Source: Tenuifilum sp. 4138str | Lineage (GTDB): Bacteria; Bacteroidota; Bacteroidia; Bacteroidales; Tenuifilaceae | Assembly (NCBI RefSeq): GCF_041102575.1 | Contig: NZ_JBGCUE010000006.1 | Location: 1 to 64,000, forward strand | Direction: 5' to 3' | Length of the DNA: 64,000 nt | In this document: in pieces, positions 35,934 through 44,397 of the stretch | Layout of the letters: every line of letters begins with the position of its first letter | Numbering within the stretch: the stretch's first letter is position 1 | The notes under the pieces: model-generated | Seen by the model: only the letters and a program-made list of their open reading frames with translations | Database searches by the model: none | What the model was told of the DNA's origin: nothing | Made by a program: the position numbers and the translations under genes

Positions 35934-38213
35934 TTATTTCCCTAGTTCACGGACAAATGCCCCTGAATAGCCTAATCCAGTAATCTTGGCTAGGTCCGAA
36001 GAGGCTTCTTCGGGTGTGGAATACTTTCCAACACAGTAACGATACACTCCATCGTGTCCACGGTAAACCATTACATCGGAAAGTTCAGTAAACTGCTTTA
36101 TGCTTTTAGGCTTCTGTAATGCTAGGAATTGAATGGTATATCCCGGATGTTCCCGATTTATTCTTACCCAAACGTTGCTATAGCCGTGAGCACGAACCTT
36201 CTGCTGTAGTTCTTCAATCTCTTTGATATTATCAGTATTTCCTACACTATACCTATAGTAACCATCGGGCGAAATGGTTACGCTAATGCTGTCGAGCTTA
36301 AAGTAATTATAGTCCACAGGATATAATGAGGCCATTAGCTGTACAGAGTATGTTGGCTTAGCAAGAGATCGTGTTGCTGAGGTTTTATTGAAGTCCATTC
36401 TGGGTGTTGGTGCTGCTGTTGGGGGAGGGGTTGGGGGCAAAGCCTTTGCAGGCTTTGGTTCAGGCTTTGGTTTTTCAACTTCAGGTTTTGGCTCCTTTTT
36501 TGGGGTTTGCTTAACAACCGGTTCTTTTTTGGGTTCGGGTTCAACAGCCTTAGGTTTATCGGTAGCTCTAGCCTCAGGTTTTACTTCAGGTTTGGGTTCA
36601 GGTTTTACCTCAGGTTTAACTTCGGGCTTAGGTTCTTCCTTGGGGGGTTCAAGCTGGGCAACGGGCTGCTGAACTACTCTCGGGTTTAACATTAGGCTTG
36701 CCTGGTATTCCGATTTATCGGGCTTGGCTGGAATGCTAAGTGGGGTTTTAGTTTCCTCAAAGCCTTCGCCCTGTGCAGTTACAGTATAATCGCCGGGTTT
36801 TACCTTTAGGCTAAGCTGTGTTTTACCTTTTACTGACTGTTTTTCTACTACCTCACCAGTAGAATTATTTGTAACGTTAACGTTGTAGTATTTATCCAGA
36901 GGAGCATTGTCGGCAAGCATGAGGTTAAGCTTAACATCAACCATGGGAATTATTTCAACCTCGGCAATGTCAAGTTTCCCAAAACCATCGGGACTGAATT
37001 TTGCAATATAACCCGATGATAAGGTGGTTGGAAAGTAAAAGATTTCGTCGTCGGTAGTATTTAAAGGATACCCTGCATTCTTAACATTAGGACTTCCTTG
37101 TAGGTTGGTAAAAAACACATCGAATCCGCCCATGGTATTGTGCCCCTGTGAGCTGAAAAAAAGATACTTTTCATCGGGTGAGAGGAATGGGGTTGCCTCA
37201 TCGAAAGGGGTGTTAACGTTGGGGCCAAGGTTTATGGGGTCGCTCCATCTGCCGTTATTGATTGTAGAAACCCATATGTCGTATCCACCCTGACCGCCCT
37301 TGCGGTCGCTAGTAAAGTAAACGGTATTCCCATCGCGGGTAACGCAAACATGGGTTTCGTTGAACTTTGAGTTAATGGGTTTGGCCGCCTTTACGGGCGA
37401 TGACCATTTTCGTTTCTGTAAAAAGCTTACAACAATTTCCGAGTTTCTAGGGTCATTCTCTATGAGGTAAAGTTCAGTTCCCTCATACGATAGGTATGAT
37501 GTGGTCAGGTTTTTACTACCCAGGTTGCGGGTTATGTCAACCGGTTTAGCCCATAAGCCATCCTCTCCTTTTTTGGCAACAAATATTTTGTTACCTGATG
37601 AGGTGCGTGTAGTGTAAGCAAGTGTGCTTCCATCGCCCGATACCACAGCATTAAAGTTGTCGTTTTCATTATTAAAATCAGGACCTAACCGGTTGTATTT
37701 AATGCCTATTGGGCTTTTTTGAAATTTCTTTGCATTTTCACAGCTTGCTATTGCATGCTCGGCCATGAGTTTAGCTTGTTCATCTTTAGGTTTAATGTAA
37801 CCCTGATACTCTCTGAACGATTTTAGCGCATTGTCAAAATCATTTTGATACATGTAGGAAAGTCCAAGATGATAGAGAGCTTCAGGGGGTGCGTTGGGCT
37901 CCTTTAGCGATTTAGCATCATATTTATCCGAAATTTTCATTACAGCCTCTTCAAGGTAGCTAATGGCTTCCGATTTTCTGTCGGGGGTTTTGAGCAAGCA
38001 GTACCCTATTTTAAATTTAAGGTTGGCACTCTCAGGAAATTTTTTTAGGGCTTTTACATAGGTATCGGCTGCCTTAGAAAAGTTTCCCTCAGCCATGTAG
38101 AATTCAGCGTCGGTTTCCAATGTGAAAATTGTATTCCAATCCTGGCTGTAACTTACAGCTGAAAAGTAAGTAGCAATAAGCATGTTCAAAAGGAAAAACC
38201 TAAAGCTGCGCAT
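35934..38213 (-). CDS. PorE-like TPR/PD40-propeller envelope protein with two C-terminal SPOR-like repeats
   Basis: I place the start at 38213 (MRSFRFFLL...), giving 759 residues with a signal peptide ending VSYSQ; the frame extends to 38273. TPR-like helices (about 30-160) are followed by a WD40-like (PD40) propeller (about 180-410, YFTSDRKGGQGGYDIWV). A carboxypeptidase-regulatory-like domain (about 425-510) precedes a Pro/Lys/Glu-rich linker (about 520-610). Two tandem SPOR-like units follow (YSVQLMA ... YRYSVG and YTIQFLA ... YRYCVG). The front half resembles PorE of the type IX secretion apparatus, but the usual OmpA-type peptidoglycan-binding end is replaced by SPOR-like units. A role in anchoring an envelope complex to the cell wall is inferred. 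Confidence 0.8.
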   Translation of the reverse strand: MRSFRFFLLNMLIATYFSAVSYSQDWNTIFTLETDAEFYMAEGNFSKAADTYVKALKKFPESANLKFKIGYCLLKTPDRKSEAISYLEEAVMKISDKYDAKSLKEPNAPPEALYHLGLSYMYQNDFDNALKSFREYQGYIKPKDEQAKLMAEHAIASCENAKKFQKSPIGIKYNRLGPDFNNENDNFNAVVSGDGSTLAYTTRTSSGNKIFVAKKGEDGLWAKPVDITRNLGSKNLTTSYLSYEGTELYLIENDPRNSEIVVSFLQKRKWSSPVKAAKPINSKFNETHVCVTRDGNTVYFTSDRKGGQGGYDIWVSTINNGRWSDPINLGPNVNTPFDEATPFLSPDEKYLFFSSQGHNTMGGFDVFFTNLQGSPNVKNAGYPLNTTDDEIFYFPTTLSSGYIAKFSPDGFGKLDIAEVEIIPMVDVKLNLMLADNAPLDKYYNVNVTNNSTGEVVEKQSVKGKTQLSLKVKPGDYTVTAQGEGFEETKTPLSIPAKPDKSEYQASLMLNPRVVQQPVAQLEPPKEEPKPEVKPEVKPEPKPEVKPEARATDKPKAVEPEPKKEPVVKQTPKKEPKPEVEKPKPEPKPAKALPPTPPPTAAPTPRMDFNKTSATRSLAKPTYSVQLMASLYPVDYNYFKLDSISVTISPDGYYRYSVGNTDNIKEIEELQQKVRAHGYSNVWVRINREHPGYTIQFLALQKPKSIKQFTELSDVMVYRGHDGVYRYCVGKYSTPEEASSDLAKITGLGYSGAFVRELGK

Positions 38214-38346
38214 AGTTTTAAGGATTAACAATGATTTTAACGTAAATATTGTAAAAATGTTGGTAAAAGTCAACAGTTGAACTAATTATTTACTTGTTAT
38301 GATAAAATACTGATATTCCAAAAATGGTAAAAGCAGCCTAAACCTT

Positions 38347-39528
38347 CTATAGGAACTGGAGTTTAACCTCCTTTAAGAACTTATCCTGAAGTATATTGGC
38401 AATTCGCTTTACCACAGTCCTTCGTATTTCCAGTTCAACAGGTAAGTTGGGATCTTGATGTGCAACGTTTATACAGGTGCCAATCACAAATTCAATGCTA
38501 TCGCTTTCCAAAATAAGTTTAACAAGTTCATCGGCAGGGCCTTTGCCAAGGTTTGTGTTCTCGTTATACGATTCAAGAATGGTGTTAACCTTGCTAAGGG
38601 TTAAAATACCTTCGGTAACAAGATCGGCTCCCTCCATTTGGCTAATTGGAGGTAAATCAGGATCGGTAAATTCTAAGCTATCCTCAACACTTCGTTTTAG
38701 CTCCCTGGCAATGATATCAACGGTGGTAGCTCCGCAAATTGCCTTTTTCCCCTCAAAGGTGTCAAATATCTTGGCAAGCTTGGTGTCGTTCTCCTTTTCG
38801 TACGGTGGGCCAGTGCAAATCAGGAGTTTTCTGGGGTTACGGAAGTATATTGTTACACACGAGGTATCATCCTTTGGATGATATCCATCGTTTAGGCTGG
38901 CCATATTTACCACCTTGGTGCTTAGCTTCCGGGCCGAAATATCGGGTTCGTTTTTAACCATTCGTTTCACAAATTCGCGCGCCTCATCGCCCCAGCCGAA
39001 AGGGTAATCGGCTGAGCCCAGCCCGGATTGAGCAACTCCATCGGTCCAAAGGATTATTCGGTCTTCCTTTTGCGGAACAAACGAGCAGAACTTTAGCTCC
39101 TTACCCGCATTTTTTTCGCTGTTAAGGATTATGCATTGCCACTCGGGTTCAAGTTCCTCGGTTCCGCGCATGATCAGGCATTGAGGGTTGTCGTACTCCA
39201 GTATGCGAGTTTCGCCGTTGTGGTCAATATCAACAATGGAAAATGTAGAGTAACTCATTTTACGGACTGAGCAAACCGGAAGGGTATTCATAATAATTTC
39301 AGCGATGGTGTTAACTTCCTTATGCTCTATGGTGAAGTTAAGTGCCATGGTTGAAGTGAGGGTGGCCAGTACATTTGCCTTAACACCATGCCCCATGCCA
39401 TCGGATAGCACAATTATGGTGCGCTCCTCATCCTGTAACCTGCGCGAGTAGAAAACGTCGCCACAAATACGCTCCTCGTCGTGATTCTTTTGCTGGCAGT
39501 TTACCTCTATGAAAAATTTACTCGACAT
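38347..39528 (-). CDS. SpoIIE/PP2C-type phosphatase linked to sensory hydrogenase
   Basis: The 393-residue cytoplasmic protein has an N-terminal SpoIIE-type phosphatase domain (about 1-230) with LSDGMGHG, WTDGVAQSG and HPKDDTSCVTIYF, which keep the metal-binding aspartates. A C-terminal extension of about 160 residues starts CTGPPYEKEND and contains KKAICGATTVDIIARELKR; I do not recognise it. The gene is third in an operon with a 2Fe-2S protein and a sensory [FeFe]-hydrogenase, 12 bp after the latter. Phosphatase-linked sensory hydrogenases are a known class (group C3 in the HydDB scheme), so it is probably the output of H2 sensing. Its substrate is unknown. Confidence 0.88.
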   Translation of the reverse strand: MSSKFFIEVNCQQKNHDEERICGDVFYSRRLQDEERTIIVLSDGMGHGVKANVLATLTSTMALNFTIEHKEVNTIAEIIMNTLPVCSVRKMSYSTFSIVDIDHNGETRILEYDNPQCLIMRGTEELEPEWQCIILNSEKNAGKELKFCSFVPQKEDRIILWTDGVAQSGLGSADYPFGWGDEAREFVKRMVKNEPDISARKLSTKVVNMASLNDGYHPKDDTSCVTIYFRNPRKLLICTGPPYEKENDTKLAKIFDTFEGKKAICGATTVDIIARELKRSVEDSLEFTDPDLPPISQMEGADLVTEGILTLSKVNTILESYNENTNLGKGPADELVKLILESDSIEFVIGTCINVAHQDPNLPVELEIRRTVVKRIANILQDKFLKEVKLQFL

Positions 39529-39540
39529 GGTTTTAGGTTA

Positions 39541-41412
39541 CTATGCTTTATCGTCGTTATTCTTTCCCTCGCGGTAGGTTTTAATGATTGAGTTGAGCAT
39601 CTTTTCGGTTTCCGACGCCCCTTCGCCCAGCAGGAATCCGATGTTTTGTACCATGGCTAGGTTTTTATCAATAACTTCGGTAATTCGTTTAATAACCTCC
39701 TCCTTCTGAACCTCGGGGGCATACATATCGCGGATAACTGCCCCAACAATGCTGTTGGGTTTAATGGTGAATACTGAAAGGTTAAGCAGCTTATCCTTGT
39801 ACATCACATCGCGATTCAGGATATCAGTGTTATTTTGGAGCACGCTGGTAAAAAGGTTATGGATGTTGTATGGGAGCAGGGTTTTAAGGTCGGCACCAAC
39901 AAGTCCAGGGATTATCTCATTAATCTCCAAAGCATCGTCGCCCAACAGATCAATAAAACTCTGATTGCTCTGGAGTATTTTCATTTTCTTGTCGATAAGC
40001 ACTACTGCCGAAGGCAGTTTTTTAAGCATGGCGGTAATGGTTTCAGTAGCTTCCCGGGCTGCCTCTTGCTCGGTTCTAGCTTTCTTTTCTGACTCCCTAA
40101 GGGCTTCCTGAGTTTTAGCGAGTTTTTCATTAGTGGCCTGAAGGGTTTTTATGTATTCCTGTCGCTTTTTAAGGGTAAAGTTTAAGCACATATCAGTATG
40201 GGCAAGCCCCGATGCTACAGCCGAGGCAAAATCGTAGCACGAGGAGTATCCGCATGCCTCGCACCCCGAATCGCGCCCAACAAACTCTTTATCAATAACC
40301 TTTAAAACCTCTTCAAGTTTATGCTCGTTGGGTGTAGGAAGGCGTTGGTCATCAATTGTGAAACCCCTTGAGAAATTCCCAAGACTATTTTTAGCGATAT
40401 TTTTTTCCCATTTTTCGCGATCAAAGGTTTTTAATCGCTTGTTAGCGTAGTTAACCACCATTGTTCGCCTGATGAACTTTTTCCCACCTCGTGAGGTTCC
40501 AGGCCCCATCAAGCAACCTTCACAGTAGAAAAGATTGAAATGTCTATTTATCAGATCGATGCTGGTTTCAAACTGCTCAAGGGCTTGTAAGGTGTTATTT
40601 GGACCATTGGTGCTGATTACTGTACCGGTGAGTAGATCCTCGCTAATATCTACAGCTTGCAGTATACCCCGCCCAATTGGGAACAATGAACCCTTATATC
40701 CAATTGGCTCGTCAAATTCGGAGTATTCCAAATTGCTCTCCTTGATGTTAAACTCCTCAAAAAGTTCCCTTAGCTCAACAAATGTGAGATTCTCATCAAT
40801 TCTTCTTTCGTCGTCGTAATGCCTAATTTCTTCTTTGCTTTGGATACATGGGCCAATAAGAACTACTCTAACGTTAGAGCCATACTCTTTCCTGACCGCC
40901 ATGGCTGTAGCCACAACTGGGGAGATTATGGGGGCAAGGTTTTGAGCAATCTCGGGGTGGTATTTCTCAACCATCGACACCACCACCGGACACATGCTGG
41001 TAATAAAGTACTTGCCTTTAAAATCTTCGAAAAGCTTTTTGTATTCCCGCGCAACCAGGTCAACCCCAAAGGTTACCTCGCAAACGTAGGTAAAACCTAG
41101 CTGCTTAATCATCTGTACAAACTTACGATAGTCGGTGATATCAGCAAATTCACCCGAAATACTTGGGGAACAAATAGCCGCAACGGGTTCGTCACCTTTT
41201 AGCAGTTCCAAAACCTCTTTTTTTGAGGATCTATAGCTTACGGCATTAACCGGACAAATATTTAAACAGCTCCCACATCCTACACATCGGCTATCAATTA
41301 TTCGAGCGTAGTTTTGGCCTGCCTTCACCTCAATGGCTTTTACAGGACAAACCCTAACGCATGCGTAGCAGTTAATGCAGGTTTGCTCGTCTATTCTAAA
41401 CAGTTGTGACAT
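39541..41412 (-). CDS. Sensory [FeFe]-hydrogenase with PAS domain (phosphatase-linked, group C3-like)
   Basis: This 623-residue protein begins with two [4Fe-4S] ferredoxin motifs (CINCYACVRVCP, CVGCGSCLNICP). An H-cluster-type domain follows with modified signatures: TSMCP (Cys141, with Met140 where catalytic enzymes have the proton-relay Cys), GPCIQSK (Cys189) and CEGCLMGPG (Cys297, Cys300). A further Fe-S motif (CEACGYSSC, near 385), a coiled coil and a PAS domain (about 465-575) complete it. These changes match the sensory HydS-type enzymes. It is followed 12 bp later by a SpoIIE phosphatase gene and preceded by a 2Fe-2S protein gene. It probably senses H2 or redox state and passes the signal through PAS to the phosphatase. 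Confidence 0.9.
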   Translation of the reverse strand: MSQLFRIDEQTCINCYACVRVCPVKAIEVKAGQNYARIIDSRCVGCGSCLNICPVNAVSYRSSKKEVLELLKGDEPVAAICSPSISGEFADITDYRKFVQMIKQLGFTYVCEVTFGVDLVAREYKKLFEDFKGKYFITSMCPVVVSMVEKYHPEIAQNLAPIISPVVATAMAVRKEYGSNVRVVLIGPCIQSKEEIRHYDDERRIDENLTFVELRELFEEFNIKESNLEYSEFDEPIGYKGSLFPIGRGILQAVDISEDLLTGTVISTNGPNNTLQALEQFETSIDLINRHFNLFYCEGCLMGPGTSRGGKKFIRRTMVVNYANKRLKTFDREKWEKNIAKNSLGNFSRGFTIDDQRLPTPNEHKLEEVLKVIDKEFVGRDSGCEACGYSSCYDFASAVASGLAHTDMCLNFTLKKRQEYIKTLQATNEKLAKTQEALRESEKKARTEQEAAREATETITAMLKKLPSAVVLIDKKMKILQSNQSFIDLLGDDALEINEIIPGLVGADLKTLLPYNIHNLFTSVLQNNTDILNRDVMYKDKLLNLSVFTIKPNSIVGAVIRDMYAPEVQKEEVIKRITEVIDKNLAMVQNIGFLLGEGASETEKMLNSIIKTYREGKNNDDKA

Positions 41413-41420
41413 AAGTCTCC

Positions 41421-41666
41421 TTAAAGTAGCTCATTTGTAAGAATATCAATAATTCCATTTTCATCAACCCCGGTATAAATTTTACCGTTAATAGAGATGT
41501 TAGGACCTTCGGCGCAATTACCAAAACAATGTCCCCCGTGGAAGTTTACCTTGTCTTTCAAATCGTGATCGTCCAAAAATTTCATTATTGCCTTAAGTGT
41601 GGCCTTATTACCCCTTGCAAAGCAGGAACTACCTAAACATATAATTAATTCGGCTCGTTTACTCAT
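41421..41666 (-). CDS. Stand-alone thioredoxin-like [2Fe-2S] ferredoxin
   Basis: The 81-residue protein is a minimal thioredoxin-like 2Fe-2S fold with the four ligands in the HydC/NuoE pattern: Cys10-x4-Cys15 and Cys47-x3-Cys51. It is the first gene of the leftward sensory operon, 8 bp before the sensory hydrogenase gene. It likely shuttles electrons to or from that sensor. A similar small 2Fe-2S gene sits next to hydS in the Thermotoga maritima hydrogenase operon, as I recall it. Confidence 0.88.
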   Translation of the reverse strand: MSKRAELIICLGSSCFARGNKATLKAIMKFLDDHDLKDKVNFHGGHCFGNCAEGPNISINGKIYTGVDENGIIDILTNELL

Positions 41667-41805
41667 CTTAATGTTATTGGTATAACACTATTACAAAAAG
41701 CTAAGATAGGGTTTGGTTTACAAATTATGCCTGAAATTTAATCATTTTTTAAATCAAATCACTTATCTGTAATCGTTTTAAATAGATAAAATATTGGTAT
41801 TAGGC

Positions 41806-41838
41806 GAACAATTTTTGTAATGTTTTATTAAATTGTTC
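41806..41838. promoter_or_regulatory. Inverted repeat in the divergent hydrogenase promoter region
   Basis: Perfect 9-bp arms GAACAATTT and AAATTGTTC enclose 15 AT-rich bases. The centre lies about midway between the two operons. It may be the operator for a second regulator acting on both, or a Rex-type half-site pair; the spacing is unlike Rex. Confidence 0.45.
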
Positions 41839-41894
41839 CGTGATTAACAAGATTTTATTTGTTGTAATGTATTGATTACTAAAAAGATATATCT

Positions 41895-41912
41895 CTGTTA
41901 GTTGTTTAACAG
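41895..41912. promoter_or_regulatory. Candidate Rex operator upstream of hydC
   Basis: The 18-bp palindrome CTGTTA-N6-TAACAG matches 11 of 14 fixed positions of the Rex consensus TTGTTAA-N4-TTAACAA. It lies 55 bases before the hydC start, and rex itself is encoded 8 kb downstream in the same island. Confidence 0.6.
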
Positions 41913-41967
41913 ATGGATTAGAATAGTGGGTTAACTATGGTTCTAATTACTACCTTACTTTAAAGCT

Positions 41968-42432
41968 ATGTCAAACGCCGAGAAAATTGAGGAGATTCTA
42001 GAACGCTACAGCTACTTAGGTTCCGATAGCCTTATCCCAATTCTACAGGATATTCAAAACGAGTTGGGAAGTCTGAACGAGGAAGCAATTGTTCTGGTAG
42101 GGCGAAAGTTAAACATGCCTACTTCCAAAATTTATGGCTTAGCCACATTCTATAACCAGTTTAAGTTTGAAGCTAAGGGGAAAAATCATATCTGCCTTTG
42201 TAATGGCACCTCGTGTAGGCTAAAGGGTGCCAAATGGAATATGGTTTACCTTGAGGATAATTTGAAGTTGAAAAATGGCCAAACAACCCGGAATGGGCAG
42301 TTTAGCCTTGAGGTGGTAACCTGCATGGGTGCATGTGACCATGGCCCAGTGATTTCCGTTAACGATGAGTATTACCGTGAGGTTGACCCCGAAAAGCTTA
42401 AAAATATTTTGAACGATTTAACCCAAGAGTAA
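41968..42432 (+). CDS. hydC: HydC, NuoE-like [2Fe-2S] subunit of trimeric [FeFe]-hydrogenase
   Basis: The 154-residue protein has a helical N-terminal half (ILQDIQNELGSL, TFYNQFKF) and a thioredoxin-like 2Fe-2S half with Cys78-x4-Cys83 and Cys119-x3-Cys123. Length and motifs match NuoE/HydC. It passes electrons within the HydABC complex. It opens the rightward operon, 2 bp before hydB. An approximate Rex site lies 55 bases upstream. Confidence 0.94.
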   Translation: MSNAEKIEEILERYSYLGSDSLIPILQDIQNELGSLNEEAIVLVGRKLNMPTSKIYGLATFYNQFKFEAKGKNHICLCNGTSCRLKGAKWNMVYLEDNLKLKNGQTTRNGQFSLEVVTCMGACDHGPVISVNDEYYREVDPEKLKNILNDLTQE

Positions 42433-42434
42433 AC

Positions 42435-44384
42435 ATGGCTCGGTGCGATTCAAAAGCAGAAATATCTTTTATAAAAGATGCTGTTATTCCAAACCTTCAC
42501 GATGGGATATGGCCTACCGAGGTAAGCGCTAAGCTCAGCGCATTAAGGCATGAACGGGTTAGGCAGCCAATAATATATGTTGGCGTAACTACATCTTCCA
42601 TTGTTGCAGGAGCGCTAAAAACCAGGTCAGCCATTGAGCAGTACCTAGACGATTACTCTGTTGATGCCGATGTAATATGTGTTGGTAGCCATGGTTTATG
42701 CTCCCTTGAGCCCGTTGTTGAAGTTCAGATGCCCGGCAGGACTAGAGTGGCTTTTGCCAATGTAACTCCTGAAAGGGTTAACTCCATACTCGATGGAGCT
42801 CTTAATGGTTTTATTCAGCCTGAGAATGTCATTTTCCAATACTTTTCCGAGATTCATGAGCCTTGGCATGGAATTCCTTTTAGAAACGAACTCCCATTTT
42901 TTAAAAAGCAAAACCGTGTGTTGCTTAAAAATGCAGGTATCATTTGCCCCGATAGTATTGCCGAGTATATTGCCCATGGCGGATATAGCGCTTTGGCTAA
43001 GTCTATCAGGAAATACACCTACGACGATATTTGCCGCATAGTTGAGGAGAGCGGATTACGCGGAAGGGGCGGTGGAGCCTTCCCCACAGGCACCAAGTGG
43101 CGCAAAGCGTTACAGGTTGCAACCAGCGATCGATACCTGATTTGCAATGCCGACGAGAGCGACCCTGGGGGATTCATGGACCGACTGCTGATTGAAAGCG
43201 ATCCGCATAGGATTGTTGAAGGAATTATACTGAGCTCGTATGCCGTGTCGGCAAGTAAAGCAATTATTTACATACGCGATAGGTATAAGATTACCATTCA
43301 AAGAATACAGAATGCTATTGAGCAGGCCTATGAGGTGGGTCTACTTGGATATGATATTTTAGGGAGTGGCTATTCACTCGATATTGAGGTGCGTAAAGGC
43401 CCCGGGGCTTATGTATGCGGTGAAGAAACTGCCTTGATTAAAAGCCTTGAGGGTAAACGTGGAATGCCCAGCATAAAACCACCTTACCCTGCTGAATTTG
43501 GATTAAATGGCAAGCCCACTGTTATCAATAATGTTGAGACTTTAGCCAATATCCCCGAAATTATCAGTAATGGGCCTCAGTGGTTTGCCGCTTTAGGAAC
43601 TGAGGGGTCAAAGGGAACAAAAATTTTCTCCATTAATGGTCAGGCGTCTCAAACCTGTATGGTTGAGTTAACCTTTGGTGAACCCCTTGCGGCTTTGCTT
43701 GACCTTGCAGGAGGGGTAAAGGATGGAAGGACTTTCAAGGCATTGCACCTGGGCGGCCCTTCTGGGGTGAGTGTTACAGCCGATGAACTTGATGCCCCTA
43801 TTGACTTTGATGAACTTCCGAAACGAGGGATAAGTTTAGGGTCGGGTGGTGTTCAGGTTCTTGACAATACCGTGTGCATGGTTGACCTGGTGAAATACTT
43901 CATGCACTTTATCCGTAACGAGAGCTGCGGTAAATGTATTCCTTGCCGTGAGGGATCAAACCGGATGTACCAAATACTCGATAACATATCGAAACGACCA
44001 GTTAGTAACGAAGGGCATAATACCCTTGAACGGTTTAAAGGTGTTATTCAGCTCGAAACCCTGGCTGAGGTTATGCGCGACACATCGCTATGCGGATTGG
44101 GGCAAACGGCACCCAAACCAATCCTTAAAGCTCTAAAATCGTTCCGCGATGAGTTTGAGGAGCATATATTTGACCGGAAGTGCAGGGCAAGTGTTTGTCG
44201 CGATTTAAGGACATTTTACATTGATATTGAGCGTTGTACGGGTTGCACTGCCTGTGCCAAGAAGTGCCCAACACAGGCCATATATGGGACACCTCGTTCA
44301 CCCTACTTTATTGTGGAGGAGCGTTGTATAGGATGCGGCATATGCCAGGATACATGCAAGTTTGGAGCTGTTTTCTTCAAGTAA
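42435..44384 (+). CDS. hydB: HydB, NuoF-like FMN/NADH-binding subunit with degenerate N-terminal 2Fe-2S domain
   Basis: The 649-residue subunit exchanges electrons with NAD(H). It has the FMN/NAD sites (SGLRGRGGGAFPTGTKW near 210, GAYVCGEETALI), a NuoF [4Fe-4S] site (SCGKCIPCREG with a later SLCGLG) and two C-terminal [4Fe-4S] ferredoxin motifs (CTGCTACAKKCP, CIGCGICQDTC). The N-terminal 120 residues keep the thioredoxin-like outline of HydB, but three of four 2Fe-2S cysteines are replaced (Gly50, Ser55, Ser85); only Cys89 remains. That cluster is probably absent. The gene is 2 bp after hydC and 13 bp before hydA. With HydA and HydC it should form an NAD-linked, probably ferredoxin-dependent bifurcating hydrogenase. 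Confidence 0.94.
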   Translation: MARCDSKAEISFIKDAVIPNLHDGIWPTEVSAKLSALRHERVRQPIIYVGVTTSSIVAGALKTRSAIEQYLDDYSVDADVICVGSHGLCSLEPVVEVQMPGRTRVAFANVTPERVNSILDGALNGFIQPENVIFQYFSEIHEPWHGIPFRNELPFFKKQNRVLLKNAGIICPDSIAEYIAHGGYSALAKSIRKYTYDDICRIVEESGLRGRGGGAFPTGTKWRKALQVATSDRYLICNADESDPGGFMDRLLIESDPHRIVEGIILSSYAVSASKAIIYIRDRYKITIQRIQNAIEQAYEVGLLGYDILGSGYSLDIEVRKGPGAYVCGEETALIKSLEGKRGMPSIKPPYPAEFGLNGKPTVINNVETLANIPEIISNGPQWFAALGTEGSKGTKIFSINGQASQTCMVELTFGEPLAALLDLAGGVKDGRTFKALHLGGPSGVSVTADELDAPIDFDELPKRGISLGSGGVQVLDNTVCMVDLVKYFMHFIRNESCGKCIPCREGSNRMYQILDNISKRPVSNEGHNTLERFKGVIQLETLAEVMRDTSLCGLGQTAPKPILKALKSFRDEFEEHIFDRKCRASVCRDLRTFYIDIERCTGCTACAKKCPTQAIYGTPRSPYFIVEERCIGCGICQDTCKFGAVFFK

Positions 44385-44397
44385 AGTTTTTGCTGCT

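Larger units (their letters stand above)
41667..41967. promoter_or_regulatory. Divergent regulatory region of the two hydrogenase operons
   Basis: This 301-bp AT-rich gap separates the sensory operon (leftward) from hydC (rightward). It contains a Rex-like palindrome at 41895-41912 and a second, longer inverted repeat at 41806-41838 (both listed). I found no exact TAnnTTTG -7 box on either strand, so the promoters are not placed. Confidence 0.6.

Noticed and set aside
36388-36689. Gly/Phe-rich plus-strand ORFs
   Set aside because: They are antisense to the Pro/Lys/Glu-rich linker of the PorE-like protein and reflect its codon bias.
39541-41412. Reading this protein as a catalytic hydrogenase
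   Set aside because: The proton-relay Cys is Met and the third H-cluster loop is altered; PAS domain and phosphatase neighbour mark it as a sensor.
44362-44397. Upstream ATG for hydA at 44362
   Set aside because: It would overlap the HydB end and add 12 residues with no homology; the 44398 start begins the 2Fe-2S domain and gives the expected length.
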